A DNA stretch of 64,000 bases from Chrysomallon squamiferum. Taxonomy: Eukaryota; Mollusca; Gastropoda; Neomphalida; Peltospiridae. The stretch lies in the NCBI GenBank assembly GCA_012295275.1, contig CM022665.1:33164022-33228021 (forward strand), written 5' to 3'. Numbering within the stretch: the stretch's first letter is position 1; each line of letters begins with the position of its first letter. Under the pieces are notes generated by a model. The model was not told where the DNA came from, ran no database searches, and worked only from the letters and a program-made list of their open reading frames with translations. The position numbers and the translations under genes were made by a program. This document shows positions 12,732 through 24,300 of this stretch, piece after piece.

Positions 12732-12803
12732 TTCCTTTAGATTCTTTGTATGAAAGAAGGAACCAGCATTTTTGTAATTCTGCTATTCTTGCCTCTGCCT
12801 GAA
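12732..12803 (-). CDS. Candidate terminal exon of an unrecognised minus-strand gene
   Basis: A good acceptor (polypyrimidine then CAG) on the minus strand is followed by 23 codons, AEARIAELQKCWFLLSYKES and three more residues, ending in TGA. The helical, coding-like composition is suggestive. A strong donor (GTAAGT) on the same strand ends a possible exon near 13743, but the frames do not join cleanly. There may be a missing exon, a broken gene, or a chance reading. Confidence 0.25.
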
Positions 12804-13142
12804 AAGATAAAAAAGATATATTTGAATATAATTCTAACACCAGAAACATTATTTAGTACTGCATAACATATAAACAAATGAAAGAACAAGTTCCAGGAAA
12901 CAAAAAACAAAGAATGCTAAAAATAGAGGTTTAAAGACCAGTTATGAAACATATCTGATACCCACAAATCATTTATAAAATGTATATGAAGTCTATAAAA
13001 CTTTGCATTGATTATGATGGATTGTTTCTTATTACATTAAAAATAATTAACAGTTTTTGGCATGCCTTGATCTATCACAATCAAACTATTACCTAATGAG
13101 ACATGAATTCAAAAACACTTGGATTCAGGGATCTGTACATCT

Positions 13143-13171
13143 TGGGTACCACTGGCAAATAGTGGTACCCA
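13143..13171. repeat. Perfect hairpin, 11-bp arms
   Basis: TGGGTACCACT and its exact complement AGTGGTACCCA are separated by 7 bases. The phrase GGTACCACTGGCAAA recurs near 26801, so this may be the end of a repeat family. Confidence 0.6.
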
Positions 13172-14054
13172 GAGAACATAGATTGTTTTTCTCCCACCAG
13201 TTTTGATTTCAAATGTGCTACAGTGGTAAAATCTATATTGTATATGGGTGATCAAAAATCCACTAAAAGGTTTTAGACTACTCCAAGAATTTCCAATAGA
13301 TTAGCCAATTAAGTGAATGTGGAAACAAACTGTTAACTGCAGTTTTTAAATGCGCGTGCACACACACACTCACACACACACACACCTGCACATAAACACA
13401 CATACACACATTCAGCCTTCGATTTTTATTCTTTTTCAGGCAAGGTAAGTGTTGCCTTGGGTTTAATAAGAAACGTTACAGTACTAAGATAACTTAATTT
13501 TTATCATGTTTTCACAGAAGTCACTGAGGTTGCTGCAGCTTGTAGCTTTATTATACAGCCAATAATTAATCAAAATCGTGTTTATTTAAATTATTTGTTC
13601 CTGAAAAAATAAATAGATTGCACAGTTGGTGGCCACTGACCTAAGCTCCTGCTTATTGTATTTTTTTATTCTATTCTGCCTTGGCATTTTTAGTTTAAAA
13701 GTTAAGTAAGACAACAGAGCTACCTAATTAACATAATACTTACCTCATTTTGTAAAGTATTGTGTCATGATGCAAATATGGCAAACCCATGATGCTACCT
13801 CATAGGCTGAAAATCATTCTGTTCACAGAAGTTGTAATGTGAAACTTCAAAAATCTTTTTATGGTTATTTGACATGGTCACTGAATCAATGGGATTTATA
13901 GATAGGGCACACAGGCAACTAGGTAGGGCATCCACAAAGTTTTATTGCCATGAATATCATCAAAGCAATTATGAAGGACAAACACGACACTTGCCCTGGT
14001 AAGATTTGAAGCATATGTATGTATGTATGTACACATATGCATTGGCTGCCTATA

Positions 14055-14112
14055 TGGGGTATGGAAAAAATGGCACTTGGAAAAAATGGCATCCAGAAGA
14101 AATGGCACTGTG
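14055..14112 (-). repeat. Tail fragment of the GCCATTTTTTCC dispersed repeat
   Basis: On the minus strand, three units of about 16 bp (TGCCATTTCTTCTGGA and two TGCCATTTTTTCC-type units) run into ATACCCCAT. The same tail ends the copies at 19.9 and 63.4 kb. Confidence 0.6.
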
Positions 14113-14689
14113 AAACGTTTGAAGAATACAACAAAACATGGATAGTTGAAAAAAACTGTTACAAGGTGTTCACAATGAAAAGAAGTCCCAGCTCCACTGT
14201 GAAAACCAGAAATAGAAAGGTAACAAATCTGTATTCTTAGAATAAAGAGTGGTTGACAGGAATCAAATCACTTAATTTTATTTGCTTAAATGGATCTGCA
14301 AGAGTTTAGTTTCTATTATTATCCTCAGAGCTAAGTTATTTATTTATTTTATTATTTAAAAAAAAAAAAACAAAAAAAAAAACCATTAATATATTTACAT
14401 TATTTGTTAAAAAAACATGCTCTATTAAACCTAATAATGTTATTCAGAAACATCAGGGATTAGAGTTAAAGAACAGGTTTTGGTTTGCACAACTTTACGA
14501 AGACATGAAAAAATTATGATAATCAAAATATTTGAATCACATATGCCTATAAATAACTTGACAGCCTTGCATATTTGGTGGCAGCTAACCTCTTGCTCGG
14601 TGCTTTTTTAATTCTATTTGACCGTGGTATTTCTAGTTTAAAAGGTAAGACAATAGAAATTAAATAATTAACATAATACTGACCTCTTT

Positions 14690-15330
14690 CCATGGAATCC
14701 CACATTTTGTGCACTTGATGGTTGTTTGTTAGCTACTTTCTTTCATTGTAAGTCCACAGATTCTCAATGGAATTTAGTTCTAGGCTGCTCTAAGGCCATT
14801 CCAACAGAAAAATTGTTTTCTTGAGGATATCACTGGCTTCACTGGATTGACAACAAAGCTAATCAAAAGGCAGTTTCATCTTCTTCTTCAGTTGCTCCAC
14901 ATACCTAGGTCCATTCTCAGTGATGTCATGTGGAATAAAATACAGACCTAAAGGAGAAAAACATCACACAACACTCTGTTTATCTGACTTAATGGGTATT
15001 TTATTGCTGCTCCTGTTTATTTTTCATCATTTTGCTTTCTGCTAGTTGCCTGATGTGCCTCAAGTGAGGTATAAATGTTATAACTTTCTTCCACTGTGTG
15101 AGAATCCAATGTACTTTTTAAGAATAAAGCAGCCTGAATTCTCTTGCTTGAGCTCTATGGCTAGTGCATCATAATTTTTCTTCTGAGGTAGTCATCCCTG
15201 AGCATAGTTTTCCGCTATAGATAAACAATTTCATGAAAAATTTCATCAGGATTGAATTAGATAATGGCATTGTGCACAGCTGTCTCGGAATAACAAAATT
15301 TAGCACTAATATATATATGCTTATCCATGG
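14690..15330 (-). pseudogene. Decayed Tc1-like transposase relic
   Basis: On the minus strand, fragments of a Tc1/mariner DDE transposase can be read in shifting frames: ENGPRYVEQLKKKMKLPF, typical of the region before the second catalytic Asp, then EWP, a stop, and SSLELNSIENLW, corresponding to the family's WP-SPDLNPIENLW motif. Several stops and frameshifts show it is dead. Terminal inverted repeats were not found. Confidence 0.65.
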
Positions 15331-16209
15331 ACAGTTTATATTTTTCCCATTAATTTCTGAGCCGTTTCTCTTTTAATAAGTTATTTGGTGATTATTTCTT
15401 CTTCTTAACATTTAATTATAACTTAGGTTGAATTCAACAAGAAACTTCATAATGTAAACATATTTTACCAACATTATTTGTTGCATTTACAAAGCTGTAA
15501 TGTTTATGAGAAAACCAATTCAGGCATTTCCAAATGAATCTAATTGTTTAAGAAAATAAAAAGATTATTAAATGTTCTTTAAATCTATTTACAAAAATAA
15601 AATCTTTAATCTTTACTTAGAACCACCATTTTGTAAATCAACCAGACATGAAACTTTTAACAACAGATAACTGAAAACAAATATCAACATAGTTATAGTT
15701 ACTTCATAAACAGTGACAAAGGATTTTTTGTTTTATTTTTGCATGTTTGTTGGCTTGAAAATGTTCCAAAAAAAAAGGGAATTTTGACTTTGAAAACACC
15801 TTGACAAGTCTTTGATATATCCTTAAAAATATGTCATTTGCTGATGTTTCCACATCCTATCACATGACAGCAAATAATTTCATATAACTAAATAATAATA
15901 ATAATAAAATTAAATATTAGATAAACAGACACTTAAATTGGGTTTTGAGCGCTGTTTAAAGTGGAGGTTATATGTAAGATCATTCTTGGAGATTATTTCT
16001 GGGGGCTCAAGTCTAAAATTGATATAAAAATTAAATATTAATTGAGAAAAACCATTGTTTACAGTAATTTATTATTTCTACATCACAGTCATGAATAAAG
16101 CATGTGGAGCAAACCTTACTGAACAATCTAAGCTTAGCTCTTAGTAAGAAAAAGATCCATGTTAACTGAATTGGCATGTAGTCATAATATTTCAAATGGC
16201 CAGTAAACC
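15331..16209. other. AT-rich intergenic sequence, nothing recognised
   Basis: No coding exon, RNA gene or repeat family is recognisable. A short AAT run lies at about 15893-15906. Confidence 0.4.
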
Positions 16210-17330
16210 AAGCCTGAACAAATCAACAAAACCTTAATTGAGGCATTATTTGGGGATTACGTTAATGAGGAAAATTTAGAGGAAGCTTCAGACCCAGAAA
16301 TGATAGAAACAGCAGAATTAGAGGAATCAAGATTCACTTTTGAGCAAATTCTGGGACTCAGAAAATTAGAACATAAAGAAAAAGAAAGAGAAAGAGAAGA
16401 CAGAGAGAAAAAAAAAAAAAAGATTAAAGAGAGAAAGTTTCAGTTAGAAAAAATGAAATTAGAACATAAATTCTGATTGAGTGATAACAATTCAAATAGT
16501 TTCAGATTAATGGCTGCCGTTTCTCGGTTTTTAATTTTTATGAAAATAAAATAGAATTATTTTTCCAACAATTTGAGACACATTTACTCGACTGGTTCGA
16601 ATTTAAAGCTAAAGCTGCACAATTGACTAAACAACGAACTGATCAGAGATTATAAGATATTAAAAGCAGCCATATTTAGAGCTTATCAGCTAACTAGCAA
16701 GGCATATAAACAGTCATTCCAAAATTCAAAGATGAGAGATGCTGAAACATACTCAGAATTTATAGCAAGAAAAAATCTCTTTGATAACTGGACTGGATCA
16801 TACAAAATTGATAATGATTATCACAAGTTAAGAGAGATGATGATATTAGATGAAATCAATAATTGTTTGCCCATCAACTTTAAAATATGTTTATCCAATC
16901 AGGTTACTGAAAGTTAGCAGAAAGCTGCATCAGTGTGAAATTCTTTTTAATTCATAAAACTAACTCAGCAGTGAAAACAAATGATAGAGACTAAGGGAGA
17001 CAAAAAACACTGTGACATGAATCTTACATATCATTTGGTAATCAGTGAAGTACAACTAGGTAGTTTGAGTTCAGAAATAATAATCCATTGAGAACAAGTG
17101 CAGAAATGACCAAATAAACTCAGTTTGTGTGCAGAAATGACCAAATAAACTCAGTTTGTCTGCAGAGGCATAGACCTTCATATCTTGTTATAGTTACTGC
17201 CATAAGACAAACCACATTTTTAATTGCTATGATAGAAAAAGAAATAACAATAAAGCTGTAGATTTAGTAAAAACAAAATTAATGAATAGGCATTCTCAAA
17301 TGAAAGGATCTATACATATACTAGTGTGTA
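16210..17330 (+). pseudogene. Decayed gag region of a Gypsy-type LTR retrotransposon
   Basis: Plus-strand frames, broken by stops and shifts, give a charged coiled-coil start (about 16290-16470), then IELFFQQFETHLLDW (about 16552), then AAIFRAYQLTSKAYKQSF (about 16670) and a stretch to CLPINFKICL (to about 16890). This order is typical of SCAN-like gag of metazoan Gypsy elements. A degenerate zinc knuckle follows at about 17190-17240, with C, C, H and C in the usual order and irregular spacing. No protease, polymerase or integrase is readable downstream. LTRs were not identified. Confidence 0.6.
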
Positions 17331-17648
17331 ATCTATGAAAATAAGATGGATATTGAACAGATATTTCCATTTTTCAATGACACTGATGCCATGCAGTAAA
17401 TAATTCGAGTTCTGTTTAACCAACAGTAATACCCTTTTACATCAAAATGCACGATGACAAACCCTTAAAAATAATTTATGGTGAGTTTCAAGTAAAAAAA
17501 GAAACATGAACTTGAGCTTTGTCAAGATGCTTTTAGTAGTTCGTCTTTTTGATTGTGTGGGAATATATAATATACGGGCAACAAGAAAATCAATGGACTG
17601 TTGATACTCTTTTGTGACCTTCAGACGTAACAACAACCACTTCTTTTC

Positions 17649-17702
17649 CCTTCCTCGACTCTTTTCTCTTCCTCGACTCTTTTCTCTTCCTCGACTCTTT
17701 TC
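17649..17702. repeat. 18-bp minisatellite, three copies
   Basis: Three almost identical tandem units of TTCCTCGACTCTTTTCTC. The CpG in each unit is intact, which suggests recent origin or lack of methylation. Confidence 0.8.
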
Positions 17703-18448
17703 TGGATAGACGCACCTTCTGGCTTTGTCAGACAGGCTTTACAACAGCTTGTTCTGATTAGCACATAAATGTTTTATTTTTATTTTTTACTCACATTACT
17801 GAAATTTTACTTTTTATTATATAAAAGTTAAAATACCTGGTTTTATAAGCAGCTGAACTAGTTGATTGCTGTGACAAAATTTTGTTACATAATTTTAAAT
17901 TGAAAATAATCAGATGTTAACTGTACATGCATTTTTCACCCAATTTAAGTATATTAAGATAAATGTTTACTTTATTATTAGAAACTGAGAATATTAACAC
18001 TGAAAATTGCAAACTTTTCATTTCTTCTTTAGTTGCTCTTAAGAAAGAAAATACAACTCAAATTTAACTTCTGTATGTATGCTTCTTTTCAGAAGTTTAA
18101 CTATAGATATATTTACATTTTTGATAATCACCAAAAGCATGTCTAAATTAAATTTAACTTAACATAAATTGCAACTTCATCCTTTATTTTATCAGTTTAT
18201 CAAAGAATTTACTATTATTGTAGCTATTGTTATATAGACTATATTTTCACCACTCAGTACAGTTCATCAAACATACACGGAGACAATCAGTTTCTTGACA
18301 TACCTAGATAGATTTAAGATGGATTTTTCAGGTGACTACTTTTATCAAAAGTCAGCAATTACAACTTAAATCCTGATTCTAGTAAACATCAGGAAGTTGA
18401 AATTGTATCAAACATTTTTTCTGAGGTAGGTTTGAAATTAAATTTATG

Positions 18449-18450
<2 letters not shown>

Positions 18451-18482
<32 letters not shown>
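18451..18482. repeat. Poly-T run of 32 bases
   Basis: Uninterrupted T homopolymer; no retrotransposon body was recognised beside it. Confidence 0.9.
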
Positions 18483-18486
<4 letters not shown>

Positions 18487-18929
18487 CACATTTCTTCATT
18501 GTATAGCACATAATTCATTAATATTTATAATTAAAATATTTGTTTTAGTGATTCACAGTTAAATGATTAAAATTAAATGTTAAAAAAAAAAGAAGAAAAA
18601 AGAAGAAAACTGAAACCACTCTCACAAGTTTCTACAATTATATTTTTTAAACAGTTGTTTCTTTTAGAAAGTGTCATTTAAAAACAAAAAGTGCAAACAT
18701 AATTATTACAGTTTGTAGAAATTGTGTATCAAGAAAAGGAAATTTATATTAAATCACAACTTTCTCTGTGTATTATAACAAGCAGGGTTTTTGTTAATTA
18801 AATATTGTACTTAATTTTATTGCCTCTTGATCTTCCTTCAAATTACTATTTTTGTTAATGTAAGGCACTATATAAATTTGGAAAAAATGGCACTGTATTT
18901 ATTTTTTCTCTATAGTTGCTTAAAAAACC

Positions 18930-19950
18930 TTAAAAGTACTTTTGAAAATACAATTTGTTCATGCAATATTGCTACGTGTATATTAATATAGAGCATCACT
19001 CAACCACTTGGTTTTGCTTCACAAAGTACAGTGCTGTATCAGTTTAATATTAAAATTATCACATTGTTATGACATTTAAAAATACAGAATATGTATCATC
19101 ACTCAACACTTAGCATCACTCAGGCACTTGGTTTTAGTTACCATGAGATTTCCAGTGGATGTTGTCACCAGCACCTTGAAGGAACTCTTCAAGTCTTGCT
19201 TCGATTTTGTCTGTCCACACATAACTAATGAAGACTAGACTATAGCTGGCTGTACACACATCGAATACGCTTGTGGTTAGGGTTGCATTACAATCAGTAG
19301 TTGTTGTTCTAATGAAAGCTAATGATATTTTCATTGGTATTTATATGAAATACATCAGCTTGCAATAGAACTGCTCAGTTTTTCAAAGAAGATGCCGAGA
19401 GACATTTGAGAAGCCATTCTTTCAGAAGTACAATCACTAGATGCTTGTGCAATCAACTCTTTCTGTCTGGCATCCAAGGATGTGGGATGCCACTCCTTCA
19501 GAGGTGCAATTATGAACTGTTTTTGTAAGCTGGACTTACCTGATTATGTTATAATGACCAAACACCAAGGGAATTATGTGTGTATGTGTGTGTGACTGTG
19601 TATGTATGTATATATCCTCCAGAATGATAGCATACTGTCAATTAAGACATAGCATAAGACATATATATTTGGGGGGTTATTTTTGGTTTACATTTATTTT
19701 GACTGACCGTTTATTATGAACTGTCAACAATTATATTATTTTTGGCATTAAATCGTTATCTAAAATATTATTCATGCAATGGTTTTCTATGTGCAATAAT
19801 GAATTGTTTTTGTAAGGACTTCACCTACTACCAATAACTAAATGTCAATAAGCAATAACTTTTGTTTTTCAGATGCCATTTTTTTTTTTCAAAATTTGCA
19901 TAGTGCCATTTCTTTCTGGTGCCCTTTTTTCCGTACCCCATTACAATGTC
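18930..19950 (+). repeat. Dispersed repeat, GCCATTTTTTCC-tailed family, longest copy
   Basis: Begins with 'gcatcactcaaccacttggttttgctt', shares 'ccttgaaggaactcttcaa' and 'tctgtccacacataact' with the copy at 35.56 kb, then 'ggtttacattt.ttttgactgacc' with the 62 kb copies, and ends in degenerate GCCATTT units followed by GTACCCCAT. No protein is recognised, and reading frames inside it are not conserved between copies. The element class is unknown. It may be a non-autonomous element or a composite. Confidence 0.65.
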
Positions 19951-20089
19951 ACTTCAATGTGTTATTAGCTCTTTTTTTCGGTCACTTTCAAAGTGTTATA
20001 AATAAATCAGCGAAGTTGTGTTCAGTCTTTTTTTTTAAACCCATAAAACAATATTAATATAACTAGTATATGAAAAAAAAAAAAAAAAA

Positions 20090-20280
20090 TTAAGCACGAA
20101 TGCTCTCATAACGAAAACAAAATGATTCAGTTTCGTACGTTCGTTTTCAACAAAGGGACGTAACTACGACACGTTGTGAACCAAACAGCAGGTGAAAGTT
20201 GATTCTGTTAGTCATTTTTATCAGTGAAAACGTCTTGTGAAAGATGTTCTGATTCATCTAAAAGGTTTAGGAAATCGGTA
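20090..20280 (+). promoter_or_regulatory. CpG-rich candidate promoter and 5' exon of the 20-29 kb gene
   Basis: Unusually dense CpGs for this window (at least eight within 20095-20180), upstream of the first coding exon at 21342, which begins at a splice acceptor and so needs an upstream non-coding exon. The related segment near 0.5 kb has lost most of these CpGs, so this copy has probably stayed unmethylated in the germ line, as active promoters do. The exact transcription start cannot be placed. Confidence 0.5.
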
Positions 20281-21335
20281 TTTTAAACTGTTGAGAATAC
20301 CTCATTTTTTTAAATTTAGCATTGCATAATATTGTCAATTTGGGGGAAATGGTGTCAGCAGTGCTGTGTTTCGCAACGGAACAGGTTATGGATTAACATT
20401 GTTACGATTCTAGTTACGATACTGCCGAGAACTTGAAAATCGACTTCGTAGCATAACAAATCTTGTTTTGATGTATATTAGTTTAATTTTGTTTTTTTTT
20501 TTTTTTTTTTTTTTTTTTTCATTTATTTATTATTATATTCCATATTTGTGTTTTGTTTTTACTGTCAAAAATGACTTATCGTTTGCTAAAAACAGATGTC
20601 AGTTGAAAGTTCAAACCGTCACTCAGTAAATAGTACAACTTCGTATAATATTTTATCAAATTATTTTTATAGTATATGGCTGAGGTGTCATTGTAGTGAG
20701 TTTGCGTAGCTCATCATATGTTGTAATGTCAAATATGTATCGCCGTTTTTATTTTCCGATTTTTAAATTTTATTTATTTGTTTATTATTTATTATTTTTA
20801 TTTTTTTATTGTTTTTGCTTTTTAAATGTCATCAATATACATTTAAAATAATTAATGTTAAATACTATAGATGTTTGTTTATTTATTTATTTATTTACTT
20901 TTTTATTTTAAATATAGATCCTTTATTAGTATTGGTATTGCTTTTCACTATAAATATTGAATAAAATTAAATAGATCTTTTGTTACATTAATGACTATAT
21001 TTCTAATTTTGCTAAAATAATGTGCATGCTAGATGTGTATTTTCAACTGTACATGCATCCTCATTTGGACCCCACATTTTTGGCATCTATTAACTATTGT
21101 ATACTTGAACTTTGAACATCATGTGCTTTGACATTTATAATGTTTACACCAATTTAGCTTTTTTAATTTTTGAAAATACATTAGTTTTTTATTTTTATTT
21201 TTTTAATATTACGGGTCTCCCTTTTAAGGCCTCATATTTGCATATGTACGTATGTGTGTGTGTGTGTTGACATTTATTTGGGGCCAAAAACAAATCTGAT
21301 CATATACCTATTCCTTTGTACATAATTTTAATCAT
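20110..21335 (+). repeat. CpG-retaining copy of the duplicated segment (partner at 490-1510)
   Basis: Collinear with 490-1510. It contains the candidate promoter and first intron of the downstream gene. A 28-base poly-T at 20492-20519 interrupts the similarity. Confidence 0.7.
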
Positions 21336-21341
21336 ATCTAG

Positions 21342-24300
21342 GTGTGGGAGGTATGGATATTGGAATGAGACCCGTTTCAACAATTCATCAAAACACAGTA
21401 TATGACTACATTGATAATCATTATGAAGATGTTTCTACTCCTGTCAGGTTTGTAACAAATTTCACTTACTTCCAGATACTGTTTGAATATATTTCTGAAC
21501 TATATCAGTAATTTAATTTAAAAAAATAAAATTAAATAAATAAATAAAAAGCACCAAAAATTCCACAAAAAAACATTAATAATAAATAAATTAATTAATT
21601 AAAACAAAAAAGAAATAACATTGAATATTATTTCACAGCTGACACTGGTAATGGTTTATATTTGACTGAATAATTAATATTTTGATGTTAATAACTTTAC
21701 TTTATTTTGTTCAATCATTTAGTTCAGTTCCATTAGTTTTCTTAATTCATTTCTTAAAACATTATTTGTTCTGAGGGGTTGTGTGTCAAAATTTAAAAAA
21801 AGATTAAAAATACTCAGTCTCAGGATTAAATTTCAGAATTAATCATCCTATGTCAGAACAAAGTGAGAGAAAGTCTGCTACATCAGGGATTTCTGAAGTA
21901 CTGTCTGATTTTGATGATAAAAGTACAACTTCTATTATCAGACTTGTAGATAAGAGGTGAGTCTAAATATAAGATACAATTTCTTGTATTTGTGATCAAC
22001 ATTATGATCATGATTTGAAAAGAAAGATATATTATTTTTATTAATGTGAAGTGATAACAATTAATTGCAAAATACTAACAATAAGATAAAATTATACTGC
22101 ATTTGTAGAAAATACTTATTACAATTATCAGTAAGTTTTTCCCTTTTTGATTTTTTTTATAATGCATTATCTGCAGTATTATAGCCTTTCTTTATTTAAT
22201 AGATCTCTGAGATTTTTGGTGTTAATGATTAACTTAGTATTTATATTTATAAATCAAATTGTATTCCATAATAATTTTAAATTATTATTATTTTTATGTA
22301 TTTTTATTCTATTTATTTGTTTTTCTATTTCTGTTTTATGAAGGTTTGCTTATACTTTATTATTTTAATTTATTTTTTATTTTTTTATTATTATGTTTTT
22401 TCTCTATTTTAATATTGTAGAAAGAAGTATAATCCATTATACATGACAAGCAGCTCCTCCTCTCCTCAACATCACAATGACAGTAATGAGTCACCAAAGT
22501 TACAGAGTATCCAAAACCGAATCACCTGTCATTCTCTTCTTTTATTTGTTGTTCTTACATCATCATTCAGTGCTGTTGGACTCAACATTTATCTTATGAT
22601 GGGTAAAAATAATTTATTAATATTTTTTTATTTTTTTTTTTTTATTTTTTTTTTTTTATTATTATTTTATTTTTATGTTACTGTTATATTTTCATTAGAT
22701 TTTGGATACACACACACACACACAGGAATGTATGTTTTTAAAATTAGATTTCATTGATAAAATCGATTTTTAAAATTATAGAATTTGAATCTCATCACAC
22801 TGAAACTGCAAGAATACTTGGAGAACTGCAAGATAAATATGAAAACATAACAGTGCAGGTTTGTAGCTTATTAAATGTTTAATAACTTAAGTGTTCATGG
22901 TTTATCTGGATAAAAATTCAAATAAGAAAACATAAAAAAGAAGAAAGAAATCCAAAACAACAACATTCAAACAAGTCCTTCAGCCCACTGATTTGCTATA
23001 AAATAAAAAGTTGCAAAGAAAATGTACTGATCAAGTGATCTAGTTATAAACTTTAAATATGTGACTAAATTTATCGTTCATTTGTTTTAACAATCAGTAT
23101 TACCTTTTTAAAATGTAGCACAGTCAAGTGCCTGTACATTGTTTCATCAGCATTTTAAAATAGGAATTTGTTGTTAATACTATTTATCATACTTGATCAT
23201 TTCCCATCACAGCCATTGTCTATAACTGGTTTATCAGTTTGTGCTTCTCTATTTATGGGAAAGTGAATGTTTAAGGTCGTTTTTTGGCTGATTGAAAAAG
23301 AGTAGTGAGTTACCTTTATCATTACTAGAATAGTCCTTAATTATATATTTTTTTTAATGTAAAGACCATAACCATAGAGTAAAAAGTTGTTGAGTAAATC
23401 ATTAAATAAAACATTTCTTTCTTTCTTTCCCTAACAGAATCAGATTCTGCAGTCTGTTATTGCTCAGTCTGGCATCAATACTACTGCTTTATTTTCTTCA
23501 CCATTAAACATAGTAAGTAACATTGAGACTTTTGGTTCATAATAAATATCTTGCTCTCATTTTCGGGAAATACTGACAGTGAAAAGGATTATGTAATTAT
23601 TGATTTATATACTGAATATCATTGAAAGCTCACCATTTATGATACAGATATGAATGGGGCATATATCAGTATTAAGGATATCAATAAGTAGATACCATAT
23701 TACATTACAGTCCATGTATAATGATGAATAACTTATAGAAATGATTGCCTGAATACTACATGAAACAAAGCACTGAAACAGAACATGCAAAGCATGAAAA
23801 ACATAAATCATACTGACACAAGCTTTAAAAGATGATCTCTGAATAACCACTTTCCTTTATGAAGTAGTCTTTGAGGGAATGTTAAACAAATGGCATCAAG
23901 TCTGACAGCTGAGGAACATGCATGTCAGCATTTCAAGCAGAATCATTGCACAGTATTTAGGATGCCACCATTCAAACATTCACATGAGATACCAGCAGAC
24001 AAAAACACCAAGAACCATTCACATCTAAACCAGTGATGTGTTATGACATCACAACAGGTTCATCATATTGTGTACCTCTTCATGATCAAGGGCTGCCAGC
24101 TTCCAGGACTGCACCAACTGTTCAAATATGATAAGGTGTTATCAATGCAGACACTTGCTCACCAGCTATATGTTGACATCTCCTGAATTATCTACATTGA
24201 AACGAGTGCCAATATTTGACAGGAAGATATTGTCACTGGAGTTTACAAAATTGACATGGTGAGCTACTCTCTAACAAACCCCATTTCCATTTAGCATTAG

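Larger units (their letters stand above)
12804..14690. other. Intergenic region with hairpin, CA repeats and a local duplication
   Basis: Holds a perfect 11-bp-arm hairpin (13143-13153 with 13161-13171), CA-rich microsatellite sequence at about 13352-13410, and a segment at about 13605-13750 that recurs, diverged, at about 14565-14700. A fragment of the GCCATTTTTTCC repeat family sits at 14055-14112 in reverse orientation. No gene is supported apart from the weak exon candidate near 13743. Confidence 0.45.
17331..18930. other. Intergenic sequence with minisatellite and poly-T
   Basis: Contains an 18-bp minisatellite (17649-17702) and a 32-base poly-T run (18451-18482). Sequence near 17425-17470 resembles the reverse complement of about 37565-37620 and could be a piece of the same retroelement. 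No gene is seen. Confidence 0.4.

Noticed and set aside
19134-19334. A 66-codon minus-strand open frame
   Set aside because: It falls in the dispersed repeat at 18.93-19.95 kb, and the frame is not kept in the related copy at 35.56 kb.
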